From Valencia hispanica (Eukaryota > Chordata > Actinopteri > Cyprinodontiformes > Valenciidae), in the NCBI GenBank assembly GCA_963556495.2, contig OY747709.1:23065900-23129899 (forward strand): 64,000 nucleotides of DNA. Direction: 5' to 3'. Below, piece after piece: positions 37,055 through 47,220 of the stretch (positions are counted from its first letter, which is position 1; the number at the start of each line of letters is the position of its first letter). Both the position numbers and the translations under genes were made by a program. Below the pieces are notes generated by a model. It worked only from the letters and a program-made list of their open reading frames with translations, searched no databases and was not told where the DNA came from.

Positions 37055-37067
37055 TGATAACCACTAC
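37055..37067 (+). promoter_or_regulatory. Probable primer-binding site, internal tRNA-Val type
   Basis: The first 65 bases after the LTR contain no TGG, the usual start of a site pairing with a tRNA 3' end. Two bases after the LTR lies TGATAACCACTAC. Its reverse complement, GTAGTGGTTATCA, is the D-arm of vertebrate tRNA-Val as I remember that gene. Priming from an internal tRNA segment is known in some other LTR retrotransposons. The 13-base match and its position support the call, but it is made from memory. Confidence 0.55.
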
Positions 37068-37161
37068 GTGACAGTAAAGCCTGATATAAACCAGAGAGTT
37101 CTGTTGACGTGAAGAGGATTATCAAATTGAACAGTTTATTACAGAAGGTACTAAGTTAAAC

Positions 37162-38902
37162 ATGGCTGCAGAAGTGTTTGGGAAGACAATAAAGCAACTA
37201 AAACAGGAGCGGACCATGGCTAAATCTGCCTTCACCAAGCAAGCAAACTTCCTGAGCAGAGGAGCTCATGACATGACAGAGATTGAGTTGCGGGACGAGT
37301 TCAAAAAGCTCACCTCTAGCGCCAGAGCTGTCAGTGATACAAATGATGACTATAAAGCTGGCCTGGTGGCAGATCTGGACGGAGAGGAACTTGATAAACA
37401 GCAAGCTGTTGAGCTGGACAAAACTATTACTGACTGTGAATCAAAAGTGAAGGAAGTCAAAATAATAGTTCAAACCCATCTGTAGTCAAAATATGGTCAA
37501 GAGGAGCTCAGTACTGATGTTCAGGAAGCAGAGAAAGCTTGTGAAGACGCTGCAGCAATACAAGTCTCAGCTGTCAATAGAAATGCATTTGAAGTGCAGT
37601 TGTCCCTTGTGGAGAAGCTGATCCAGGGAGCAGTGAAAACTAAAGCTGCTTGGGAAATATGGATTCCAGCAGAAGAAAAGGACGAGATAGTAGGCAAAGT
37701 AAAACTACTGAAGTTGAACAATAATAGACTTCAAACAAGAAAAGTGCAGTTTGCCATAGCACAAACGCTGGTAGAGGACAGAAGTGGACCATCAGCTCAA
37801 GCGGCCCCCCATCTTCCAACTACTCCAGTGCAGGCCACTCCCATCGTAAGGATAAAGCCTATGGGTCTACCAACATTTCATGGCTGTAAAAGGAACTTTC
37901 ACATATGGAAAAAAGACTGGGAGAGCTTGCAGAAGCAGGGGGAACCCACCGGCTCAGTTGAAGTAAAAAAGTCTCAACTGTTGGAAAGAGTTGATGAAAT
38001 GATATGCCGCGAGTTACACCTCTCAACTTATGACACCGCTGCAGATGTTCCGAGTGCTGGAAAACAGATATGGAAACAAATCCACTATTGCTCTGGAAAT
38101 AATTGAGGAGCTCGACAAGATTCCAGTCTTGAAAGCAAACCATCCAAGGAAGGTAATAGATCTCATACAAATAGTTGAAAAGGCCTTAGCTGATCTAAGA
38201 GAGCTTGGTAATACTGGAGCTATTAAAAACCCTCTGATTATTAAATCTATAGAAAGCAAGCTTCCTGATGTTATAAAGAGGGACTGGCTGGGTTTCATGG
38301 TCAATCCTGTTAATGGAGTAACACAAGACAATCATTTTGATAGTCTTCTTAAGTTCCTGAAAACACAAGAAGAGATCCTGGAAAAATTAGAGCAACTTGG
38401 AGTAAATGAAAAACCGATGGACAGAGACGGGGCAGAAAAGAAGTTCGAAAGGAAACATGCTTTCACTCGGTCCACAAGTAAAAATCAAGGTTGCATTGTG
38501 TGTGGAAATTCAAGACATGTAGATAAGATATTCTTTTGCAGACAGTTTAAAGCCATGAATTTGTCTGAAAAACTGAACATTTTGAAGAAATTAGGAGCAT
38601 GTAGGATGTGTTTGGGATGTCATGATGAGGACTATGAATGTACAGACACTTACCTTTGCAGAAACAAAGACTGTAAAAAAGGAAGCCCCTCACATCATTT
38701 GTTCCTCTGTCTGAAAAGAGAAACCGAAGGGAATAGAACAGACAAAAACAGGAGGAAAAATAAGCTTACGGACGAGCAAGAAAAATTCTTGGCTGAGCTC
38801 TCATCTGAAATGGCAGAAAAATGCAGAAGAGCATTCACAAATATGACTGCATCCACAAATAACAGGGAAAAACCGATGGACTTATGGAAGCATGTGGACT
38901 GA
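37162..38902 (+). pseudogene. BEL gag with premature stop and frameshift
   Basis: Capsid/nucleocapsid protein of the element. It begins MAAEVFGKTIKQLK at 37162. The first part is charged and helical. A TAG at 37483-37485 interrupts the frame, which reopens in the same phase and continues through FHGCKRNFHIWKKDW (a motif of Pao-type gag) to about 38045. A frameshift there moves reading to the next phase (MFRVLENRYGNKSTIALEI), which stays open to 38902. The nucleocapsid zinc knuckle is CIVCGNSRHVDKIFFC (C-x2-C-x4-H-x6-C, about 38495), followed by a second Cys/His cluster (CRMCLGC to SHHLFLC). Total about 580 codons. In an intact relative gag and pol would be one long frame. Confidence 0.9.
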
Positions 38903-39329
38903 AAGAGCCCCCAGTCATTTTAATGCTGTTGGAGGTCACTGCGAATGCAGGCCAAAAGATTGGAACTCTAATAGATCTAGCTTCCGACACAAACTATATC
39001 ACTCACCATGCAGCCCAAAGATTGAATCTGGACAGTGAGAATATAACATTAATTGTCCATGGTGTCCCCTCCACACCATGGCAATAAAAGTCAAAACAAA
39101 GAGATATATGTTGAAAGTAAGAGTTAAAACCCCCAAAGGAACTGAAAAGGCTCACCAACTTGTATGCTAGGGCCTCAGTGAGATTGGTAAAGTTCACAAA
39201 GTCATCCAACCACAGCAACTGAAAAGGTTCTTCCCAGAAATTGACCAGGAAGATCTCAAAAGACCAGATGCTATAGAGCTACTGATAAGCCACAGAGAAG
39301 GTCGTCTTGCCCCACAGAGAGTGAAGAAG
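38884..39329 (+). pseudogene. BEL protease region, decayed
   Basis: Overlaps the end of the gag frame by a frame change. GTLIDLASDTNYI (about 38967-39000) is the aspartic protease core; the usual D-S/T-G reads D-L-A, as in some BEL proteins. The frame stops after VHGVPSTPWQ near 39087. Further BEL text, including KRFFPEIDQEDLKRPD and LISHREGRLAPQRV, follows to about 39325 after another frame change and a stop. The protease-RT linker beyond this, normally more than 100 residues, is missing and LINE-like DNA takes its place. Confidence 0.8.
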
Positions 39330-39849
39330 ATATACCTGGTCTGGTATCCTGCTTGGCTGCAATGCCCTGTTGGATGGGGGGCATCGACTGGGATGATCCT
39401 CCCAGTAACTGAACATCCACTGTGTCCTGTTATCAACTTTTTACTTTCTGTAACATAGAAAGTTCTCTTATATCAGATCTTCTGTTCCTTTTGTGTTTCT
39501 GCTCTGTCTTCTCAAACCCCCAGACGGTCGTGGCAGATGGCCGCTCCTACTGAGCCTGGTTCTGTTGGACGTTCCTTCCTGTTAAAGGGGAGTTTTTCCT
39601 CTCCACCGTCGCTACATGCTTGCTCAGTATGAGGGATTGCTGAAGGATTGCTGTGGTTGGAAAGTCTGCATCAACGGGGCCCAACCTCAAGCCAATGACT
39701 GACGCAATCTGCTGGGATTCCTTAAATAGGAAACTTTTCAACTGATTGGAATGTTTGTATAAATGTATTGAAATGACTTCTTGTTAAGTGCCTTGAGATG
39801 ACATCTGTTGTGAATTGGCGCTATATAAATAAACTGAATTGAATTGAAT
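39330..39849 (+). mobile_element. LINE 3'-UTR fragment inserted in BEL
   Basis: A segment foreign to BEL. CTGAGCCTGGTTCTGTTGGA, TTCCTTCCTGTTAAAGGGGA and GTTTTTCCTCTCCACCGTCG are the well-known 3' UTR words of a fish LINE, ending GGCGCTATATAAATAAACTG and the tail AATTGAATTGAATG at 39849. No coding part is present. The 5' boundary is uncertain: BEL text is clear until about 39325 and LINE text is clear from about 39430, with the region between unassigned. No target duplication was found, which fits an insertion that also deleted BEL sequence. Confidence 0.75.
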
Positions 39850-41498
39850 GGAAGGTAGTGGGAGATCTGGTCCTGTGGAAGCAACTTTTCTGAGAACAGA
39901 AAGGCAACTGAACAAAGAGCTTGAGTGGAAAACTGCATACACCGCTCAAGTACACGAAATGGTGCAAAGGGGAGCGGCATTAAAACTCACAGAGGACATC
40001 CTCAACAGCTGGAGAGGACCAGTGTGGTATGTGAGCCATTTAGTAGCACCAAATCCCCACTCTGTAACCACTCCTGTACGCTTAGTATGGAACAGCAGCC
40101 AGAAATTCAAAGGTCTGAGCATGAATGATATCCTGCTAAAGGGGCCTGATGTTCTAAATCCCATACGCGCTGTTTTACTAAGGTTCAGAAGAGAGGTGCA
40201 TGCAGCATTAGGTGACATAAGGAACATGTACAATTCTGTGTGGCTTGAAGACCAAGAGATGCACCTCCACAGATTCCTTTGGAGAGACTGCCCTGAAGAA
40301 GACATCGGTGAATATGCCATCACCCGGGTCAATATAGGAGATCGTCCTGCAGGTTGCATTGCCCAACTAGCAATGCGTAAAACAGCAAAGCTGCCAATAT
40401 TTGCCCACCTAGAAGAGGAGCGAAGAATCCTAGACGAGGATAGTTATGTCGATGACATTTTAACTTCAAAAAATGACCAAGAGGAGCTGAGTCAGCATAT
40501 AAAGAAGGTGGAGGAGATTTTGCAAACTGGAGGATTCTACTTGAAGCCTTGGGTCCTATCAGGCCAAAGTGGGAGGCAGGAAGTTAGCCCAAAGGAAGGC
40601 GCTCCACCACCTGGTAAAGACAGTCTTTATACTCCCCAACCAGATGAAAGAGGAGGATGATAAGGCCTTAGGAGTTGGATACCTGGTGAAAGAAGATAAA
40701 CTTTATGTAATGACATCAATCAACTTCTCAAAAAAAAGAAGGAAAATTAGATTGGGACAAGACTTATGCGAAGAGGAAGTGAGAACAAACACTCCAAATC
40801 CACTGACAAGGAGAGCACTTCTTAGCCAGGTAGCTGGCCTTTATGATCTCATTGGTCTGGTCACACCTACCAAACAAAAAGGAGCCATTCTTGTCAGAAA
40901 GGCTTTTCAAGAAACCAGAGATGGAGGCAAATTGAGTGACACTTGGGATAAACCACTGTCTGACGGCCTGAGAAAGGAGGCAATGGAGCTGTTCCAAGAA
41001 TATGTGCGCCTTGGCAAACTCACATTCCACAGAAGCTTGACACCAGCTGACTGGAAAGGAAAACCAATGGGAATTTCATTCTCTGATGGAAGTGACAAAA
41101 GTTATGGTGCAGTGGTGTACTTCAGATGGGAGACGAAGCAAGGAATTCAAGTAAGACTTGTTGAATCCAAAGCAAAACTCACTCCACTAGATCAAAAAGG
41201 AGAGCCAGTCAAAGCAGAAATCTGTGGTGCAATATTTGCGGCTCAGTACATTGAAAAGCACTGCAGGATGAACATTGAAAGATGGTACCACCTACTGGAC
41301 AGCCAAACAGTGCTCGGGGCCATTCAACGTGACAGTTATGGGTACCAGACATTCTTCGCGAACAGAGTTGGTGAAATACAGAAAGGTGGACCAATCACAG
41401 ACTGGTGGTGGATTCCAGGAGAACTCAACATTGCAGATAGCATAACAAGGGGAGCATCTCCTGAAGACCTTAATGAAGAGTCAGACTGGCAAAATTGA
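39850..41498 (+). pseudogene. BEL reverse transcriptase and RNase H, one frameshift
   Basis: RT: VEATFLRTERQLNKE, then GPVWYVSHLVAPNP, then RLVWNSSQKFKG and ALGDIRNMYNSV (first Asp region), then DRPAGCIAQLAMR, and the catalytic YVDDIL at about 40446-40463. A frameshift between 40575 and 40620 moves to the next frame (ILPNQMKEED, ALGVGYLV, LLSQVAGLYDLIGLVTP), the Pao-type connection domain. RNase H: SFSDGSDKSYGAVVY, AEICGAIFAAQ and HLLDSQTVLGAI hold the acidic residues; WWWIPGELNIAD is near its end. The frame ends at a TGA (41496-41498) where relatives read straight on. All the catalytic motifs I can check are intact, so the damage is limited to frame breaks. Confidence 0.92.
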
Positions 41499-42401
41499 CC
41501 AAAATATCTATGGCAACTCATTGATACATGCCCAATAAAATCTGCAAGAGACATTGCTCTGTGTGCAAGAGAAGGTATCGCTAAGCTCCAAAGGAAAGCG
41601 TTCTCATCAGTGATGACAAGAGCTCAATTCAAACAAATGAAAGATGGGAGAATGAACAAAAAGGATGAAACAAAGGATCCATTAGGAGCAAGTGATGGAC
41701 CGAAAGACCAGGTCGGTCAAGTACAAACTCTTTCACTTACAATGATTGCTAAGCAACTAATTCAAGAAAGAAGGTACAGCAGTCTAACGAAGCTGGTCAG
41801 AGTCATTGCATGGGTGGGAAGAGCTGCTGCAATGTCGATGCTCACAATAAGAAACCCTAGTCCCAGTAAACACAAATTAAAAGTGAAGATTTCCTAAAAG
41901 GAAGCCAAACAAGCAGCTGGCAGAGCTGTGCTAAGTGCTGGTAAGAGCAAAAGCCTGGGTGGTGAGAGGGCGGAAGCTGGCAAGGAAAATTGTGGACAGC
42001 TGTGTAATATGCAGAAAAAATAGAGCAAGAACATGCCAGCAAATGATTGGTGATCTTCCACCAGAGCGAGGACAACCTTCCAGACCATTTGAGTATACAG
42101 CCATCGATCTGTTTGGACCTTATGAAGTAAGGGATGAGACTCGCAAAAGAGTAAGACTAAAAGTGTGGGGTGTTGTCTTCTGCTGTATGTCATCCCGAGC
42201 TATACACGTCGATCTTGTAAGTGACCAATCAACAGAACGGTTTTTACTTGTTTACCAAAGGTTCACAGCTCTGAGGGGGCATCCAAAAAAGGTGTGGTCA
42301 GATGCTGGAAAAAACTTTATTGGAGCCAAATCTGCCCTCACTGACTTGTACATTTATTTGGACCAACTGGACAAGGCACAAATGCAAAACAAAACCATCA
42401 A
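41499..42401 (+). pseudogene. BEL integrase, first part (to the L2 insertion)
   Basis: 41499-41890 is the linker (ARDIALCAREGIAKLQRKAFSS..., then an open frame from 41610 to 41897). At about 41895-41935 a stretch that should hold the His-His half of the zinc-binding domain is missing. The text resumes with KAWVVRGRKLARKIVDSC and VICRKNRAR, the Cys-Cys half. The catalytic core begins with EYTAIDLFGPYEV (first Asp) and WSDAGKNFIGAK (second Asp). The sequence is cut after DKAQMQNKTI by an L2 LINE at 42402. The rest lies at 44303. Confidence 0.88.
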
Positions 42402-44302
42402 GAAGAGCAATTTAGATTTTAATGATTTTAACAATTTTATGCTGATCTAACTTACCTTTTTTAAGCAAAATTTTAGAAAAAATTGTTTCAATTCAACTTA
42501 ATGATTTTATTAATGTGCACAATGTCCTGGAGAAATTTCAGTCTGGTTTTGGGGTGAACCACAGCACAGAGACGGCCCTAATAAAGATTTTAAATGATTT
42601 TAGATTAAACTATGATGCACAGAGGGTGACAGTGGTGGTTCTACTGGATCTAAGCGCTGCCTTCGATACAGTAGACCACACTATTCTTTTAACCTGTTTA
42701 AAACAGATTGGCCTCTCTGGTGCTGTTCACAAATGGTTCACATCCTATCTCACAGACAGGACTTTTATGGTAAGTTTAGATACCTGCTCCTCTAGGGTCC
42801 ATAGGATTACTGGTGGTGTGCCCCAGGGTTCGATTAAAGGCCCAGTGCTTTTTAACCTGTATATGCTCCCTCTTGGCAGTGTCATCAGAAGACATGGAGT
42901 CAACTTTCACAGTTATGCTGATGATACACAGCTGTACATCTCCATGTCTCCCGATGACACGCGGCCAATGGATGCACTTTTTAACTGCATTTTAGACATT
43001 AAATCCTGGATGGCAGAAAACTTTCTCCAGCTCAACCAGGACAAAACTGAAGTTTTAGTCATCAGTCCTGAGGCTCAGAGAGAGAAACTTTTACCAAAAC
43101 TACAATCACAATCCTTTAATCCCTCTTTACAAGTGAAGAACCTGGGCGTGATTTTTGACTCTGAGCGGACTTTTATTCCTCACATTAAAAATATTACCAA
43201 AATAGGTTTTTATCAACTAAAGAACATCGCCAGAGTCCGCCCCATTCTCTCTCGGGCCAATAGGGAGACACTGATGCATGCTTTTATCTCCAGTAGAATT
43301 GATTACTGTAATGCCCTGCTTTCTGGTCTTCCCAAAAAGAGTATATCAGGTTTACAACTACTACAAAATTCAGCAGCACGTGTCCTGACGAAGACCAGGA
43401 GGCGGGAGCACATTACACCGGTCTTAGAATTATTGCATTGGCTCCCCGTACATTTCAGGATCGACTTTAAGGTTCTTTTAATGGTTTTTAAGTGTCTTAA
43501 TGTTCTTGGGCCTTCTTATCTCTCTGAACTGCTTTCACCATGTAAACCTTCGCGGTCTCTGCGCTCCTCTGGCAGCCGTCTCCTTGTCACCCCAAAAGTC
43601 AGGACACAGAAGCATGGCGAGGCGACTTTCCAGTTTTATGGCCCTCACCTCTGGAACAGGCTGCCAGAGGACCTCAGGGCTGCAGAGAACGTTCATGTTT
43701 TTAAGAGCAGGCTCAAGACTCACCTTTTCAGCCTAGCTTTTAACTGATTATTATTCATTACTGTCTGTTTAATTGCTCTGCATGTTTTATATGATTATAT
43801 TTTTAACAGGTTTACTATTTAATCTTAGCACATTAATTTACTGTTTATTTTTATACTTTAATTTATCTCAATCCCCGTTCCAGTGTTTCCTCTGTGGGAG
43901 CCCTCTGCCCAGGGAGCGGTGGTCGGCTGTGGCTCCCTGGGTGCTCTTCAGGTGGAGCTTGGGTGGAGGTGGGGGTCTTGGCCTTGCCTCCACTGGGTGC
44001 CCTGTGTCGGTGCCTCGGCTGCTGCTGTTAGTCTACCGCTGCCGGGGCAGATGGCTCCTCTGATGGCATTTCCTTGCATGGTTCATCTACACTCGGCCCA
44101 ATGTCCTTTTTTACTTTTTCTTTTAACTGTGTGTGTGCATGGGAGTTGGGTTGGGGGGAGGGGGGTATAACTGTGACCATGCTTTTAAATCTGTGGGGGA
44201 GGGAAGGGAAGGTGGTTTTATGTGGGGTCATTTTAATCTGTAAAGCACTTTGTGATGCAACTTCTTGTATGAAAAGCGCTTTATAAATAAAGTTTTGATT
44301 TG
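42402..44302 (+). mobile_element. L2-type LINE inserted in BEL integrase
   Basis: 1,901 bp, flanked by the direct repeat ATCAA (42397-42401 and 44303-44307), and removing it restores continuous integrase text. It is 5'-truncated: no endonuclease, starting just before the RT (NLDFNDFNNF). It has one intact frame (42515-43747) and a GC-rich 3' UTR. The terminus is AAGCGCTTTATAAATAAAG then TTTTGATTTG, without poly(A). The same 3' UTR recurs at 50918-51689, so the family has at least two copies here. Confidence 0.92.
42515..43747 (+). CDS. L2 LINE reverse transcriptase fragment, open 410 codons
   Basis: The C-terminal two thirds of an L2 ORF2. It begins within the RT (MHNVLEKFQSGFGVNHSTET). The catalytic blocks are VVVLLDLSAAFDTVDH (first Asp), GGVPQGSIKGPVLFNLYM and HSYADDTQLY (the A-D-D pair). 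NLGVIFDSERTF, ISSRIDYCNALLSGLP, LQNSAARVLTKTRRREHITP and LHWLPV follow, then WNRLPEDLRAAENVHVFKSR and the end LFSLAFN. No stop or frameshift breaks it from 42515. Upstream (42402-42514) the same protein continues in a shifted frame with a small deletion near 42448. It has no own start or endonuclease and is probably never expressed as such. It is a well-preserved, hence young, copy. Confidence 0.88.
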   Translation: MHNVLEKFQSGFGVNHSTETALIKILNDFRLNYDAQRVTVVVLLDLSAAFDTVDHTILLTCLKQIGLSGAVHKWFTSYLTDRTFMVSLDTCSSRVHRITGGVPQGSIKGPVLFNLYMLPLGSVIRRHGVNFHSYADDTQLYISMSPDDTRPMDALFNCILDIKSWMAENFLQLNQDKTEVLVISPEAQREKLLPKLQSQSFNPSLQVKNLGVIFDSERTFIPHIKNITKIGFYQLKNIARVRPILSRANRETLMHAFISSRIDYCNALLSGLPKKSISGLQLLQNSAARVLTKTRRREHITPVLELLHWLPVHFRIDFKVLLMVFKCLNVLGPSYLSELLSPCKPSRSLRSSGSRLLVTPKVRTQKHGEATFQFYGPHLWNRLPEDLRAAENVHVFKSRLKTHLFSLAFN

Positions 44303-44970
44303 ATCAAACATGGCAAAGAGTGGAGCTCGAAAATACACCCAGCAGATTCTCCCCACAGGAACGGAGCAGCAGATGCAGCTGTAAAAATTGTCAAACGAAC
44401 GCTGCACAACCTAGGAGCTGATGGAGTTTTTACTTGGGGAGAATTTCAAACATTCCTGTATATGTCAGCTAACTTAGCCAACGAAAGGCCTATAGACGCA
44501 AGAACTCAAAGCCATGAAGACTGCATCAATTACATAACTCCTAACTCCCTGCTGCTTGGAAGAGCAAATCCAAGAGGTGATAACTGCAGTTTTGATTTTG
44601 AAGAATATTCACTTAAAAGACTAAAACTTATCCAAACAGAAGTAAACAGATTTTGGAAAAAGTGGATTCAACTGGCTGGCCCAAATTTGTTTGTCAGGAA
44701 TAAGTGGCATACAAGGGAGAGGAATGTGGCCATCGGAGACATTGTTTGGTTTGCAGATCAAAAAGCTTTGAGGGGTTTGTGCGAGATGTGCATGTAATAT
44801 CCTATCCAAGTTATCATGTGCCTACAGAGAAGCCTGAAGGACACTTAAGGGACAATAGAAAAGTAAAGAAAACTTCAGCCAGAGTGCCGTCTACGGTCCT
44901 TCACAGAGACGTCAGGCGTGTTGTTGTACTATTACCAATAGAAGAACAGAGGATGGAGATAGTAGATTGA
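44303..44970 (+). pseudogene. BEL integrase, second part, with Glu-to-Asp change and frameshift
   Basis: Continues the core after the L2: KHGKEWSSKIHPADSPHRNG, then GAADAAVKIVKRTLHNLG. In relatives I recall, the third catalytic residue is the Glu of GAAEAAV; here codon 44372-44374 is GAT (Asp). FLYMSANLANERPI, YITPNSLLLGRANP and AIGDIVWFADQ follow, the usual C-terminal part. A frameshift near 44770 truncates the first frame (ends at 44797); the next frame continues from DVHVISYPSYHVP to VLHRDVRRVVVLLPIEEQ and stops at about 44970. Together with the missing zinc-binding half and the L2 insertion this integrase is dead. Confidence 0.88.
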
Positions 44971-45008
44971 CCTCCTTGGGTTCAAGAACCAGGAGCTCAA
45001 GTGGGAGC

Positions 45009-45864
45009 TGTTAAGTTCAACCAGGAATTCAGGAAAGTGGAAAGTGAAATATTGACCAATAGCACTGAAGGTGCACTCCCCACCCGACTAGGATGTGGCT
45101 GTCACCAAAACAAGCGCTCCTGCTCCTTCTCCTGCTCATTCCTCTTATCTCCCAGGGTTCATTCCAAAGAAAGGTCTTCAGCTCAACACTTCTACTAAAG
45201 ACACTACTGGTAAATCAAATTATAGACTGTTATGGACAATATTACCTCATGCACATATGATTCATCTGCATCATTATTACCAGATTGAATGTTTGTTTCA
45301 TGATTCAGCTATTTGATTTGGGGTATAATTTTGCTTTATTTGCATGGTTTGTTTAGTCTCATAGTTTCACTGTATGTAAGTTAAAGGAGTTGATTAAAAG
45401 TATTATTTGATTTATTATAAATTAATGATTCATTAAAATATTGGTTGATTAAAATAATTATGTAGATAAACTAAGTTAAAACTTGATTTAAGATATATTT
45501 TGTTTCAACATTGTTTAAATATGTTAAAATATTTATAAATAATCTTGATTTAATTCATTACATAACTTCAGTATTTGTTTAAAATACATGGTGAAATGGT
45601 ATGGTCAGTGTGATTTAAAAACAACTATTTAATAAAAACAGGTTTAAAAGGGAACTGCTCTCTTTAATGTCTCATTCATGTGGTGTTTGTTTGGTGTAGG
45701 TTATCAACCTACTCTGCAACTGTTGAACTGTTCAAAATGAGAAGAAGAACATTAAAAGACAAATATTGCAAATGGAGTTGAGTTGTCCCAGCGTCCCCTT
45801 TTGTCTGAAGTAATGCCTTTTCAAGTTTAGGCAGGAGCTGAAGAGACTTTTACAAAACTTGACA
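45009..45864 (+). repeat. 3' LTR of the BEL element
   Basis: 856 bp, TGTTAAGTTC to TTGACA, followed by ATGAT. Differences from the 5' LTR: a 7-bp GAAAGTG tandem duplication near 45040, loss of about 18 bp near 45150, about four base changes and a few 1-2 bp indels near 45808. The short purine-rich AAGTGGGAG just upstream (44999-45007) may be the polypurine tract, weaker than usual. Confidence 0.95.
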
Positions 45865-47220
45865 ATGATGAAATATCAGATGTTAAAGCTTTAACGTGAC
45901 ACTTTAAGAGCAAAGCCACACATATCTCTTTTTTCAAAGGAAACTTTCTACAAACATTTTTTTTACATAGTGAAAGTGAAACATTAAGTGTTATATTGAT
46001 CAGCCACAGCATTTTGTGCTATAAGTCGTCAGGCTTTGTGGCTCAAAGGTAATTATTCATAATTCACCTTTGCAGAATCCTCTGTACAACAAAAGCAGCA
46101 GAGAATGCAGAATACAATTTTATGGATTACCATTTTTCATGTGCCTTATGACACAATTACCTTAAAGCTTATTTTGAAGGCGGGCAAAAGAGGATTTGGT
46201 GACAGACAAAATAAGGCGGATAATGTTCTCCCTTGTATTTAACTTTGACAAACTTGCAAGCTCAAGGTGTTAACCATTTCCTCCTCCATTCTTTCTCTTT
46301 CTCTCCTTCAGTCATGCTACATCGAAAGGGAGGGGCCCTGTGTGGTGGAGCCACAGGTCACTGTTGGGCTACAGATGAAGTGAGTGACAATAATTGAGTT
46401 AAGAGGGGAAACAAATGATTTCATCAGTGCATATAGTGGAAAGTGTCGACTGATTTATTTTGCAAAACAATACATGCCAGAGAGAATCAATTTTATTAGG
46501 CATTGTAGGAAGAAGGCTGGGTAATCAAACATGTAGCTTTAGCTTTCACTGCAGTGCCATGGAGGGTGACAGCCTGCAACAAACATGAGCCACTAAGCAA
46601 ATATGAAACAAGTGTCTCTGAAAGAGAAAAACAGCCAAAACAGTGTTGTGGAGGTAGTAAGAGGATTTACGCATGCTTGTCATATATAACGATATAAAAC
46701 TTCTCCTGTAGCTAAGAGTGTAGTATTTTACTATTGATATTTCTAAAAACAATATTCAATGTAAATGCAGGTCAAGACAGAGACTGTGTAAAACATGTAT
46801 TTGCAGTAGTGTTTGTTGGGTAACTCCTTAGAAATCTGTCTCTTGTTGTGCTTAATCACCATCAGGTTTTATTCAGTTTTAATTCACATCCAGTGTTGCA
46901 ATAGGTCAAACAATATTTTTTAGAGACATTCCTAAATAAAATAATCATATTACACATTTGTGAAATGCAAAATTTAGCTTACTAATGTTGGACATATTTA
47001 CAAACACTTCAAAATCATATTCAGTAAGTTCAATTCACTAAAAACAAATCTCCTTATATAATCAGTCATCCAGTTAGACACAGATCTGAGATCCAGACTA
47101 AGTCCAGATGTAATAAAGTACAGTGAAAACCCCCTTGCAGATTTCTTCTGTTGTTACGTTACATTAAAATGTTTTTGGAAAAAAAAATATGAAAAAAAGG
47201 CAATACTATAATAGACTGCA
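45865..47220. other. Non-coding stretch with regulatory-looking block
   Basis: 46020-46240 (GGTAATTATTCATAATTCACC, TTTATGGATTACC, CTTATGACACAATTACC) is rich in ATTA and TTTAT homeobox-type cores and non-repetitive, like a conserved vertebrate element. It lies just before a candidate exon. The remainder to 47220 is AT-rich without features. Confidence 0.4.
46312..46379 (+). other. Candidate internal exon of an unidentified host gene (68 bp)
   Basis: A strong acceptor, with pyrimidine tract CCTCCTCCATTC and TTTCTCTTTCTCTCC ending TTCAG at 46311, precedes a 68-bp segment followed by a consensus donor GTGAGTGA at 46380. Two phases are open. One reads SCYIEREGPCVVEPQVTVG then LQMK, with two Cys residues as in an extracellular domain. 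The other reads MLHRKGGALCGGATGHCW. I do not recognise either. Both splice sites are good, and the segment is GC-richer than its surroundings. It is on the same strand as the candidate at 7018. Confidence 0.4.

Larger units (their letters stand above)
36186..45864 (+). mobile_element. BEL/Pao LTR retrotransposon, complete at both ends but defective
   Basis: 9,679 bp bounded by LTRs that start TGTTAAGTTC and end TTGACA, with a 5-bp target duplication ATGAT (36181-36185 and 45865-45869). The order gag, protease, RT, RNase H, integrase, all on plus, fits BEL/Pao. No envelope-like frame exists. Two LINE-derived insertions (about 39330-39849 and 42402-44302) account for about 2.4 kb, leaving about 7.2 kb of element. 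The coding region is broken many times, yet the LTRs differ by only about four substitutions and four small indels. Mobilisation in trans of an already defective copy, or LTR gene conversion, would explain this; that is inference. Confidence 0.95.

Noticed and set aside
43773..44286. Several 70-96-codon frames in the GC-rich part after the L2 RT
   Set aside because: They lie in the L2 3' UTR and are open because of its high GC content; they are not preserved in the second copy at 50918.
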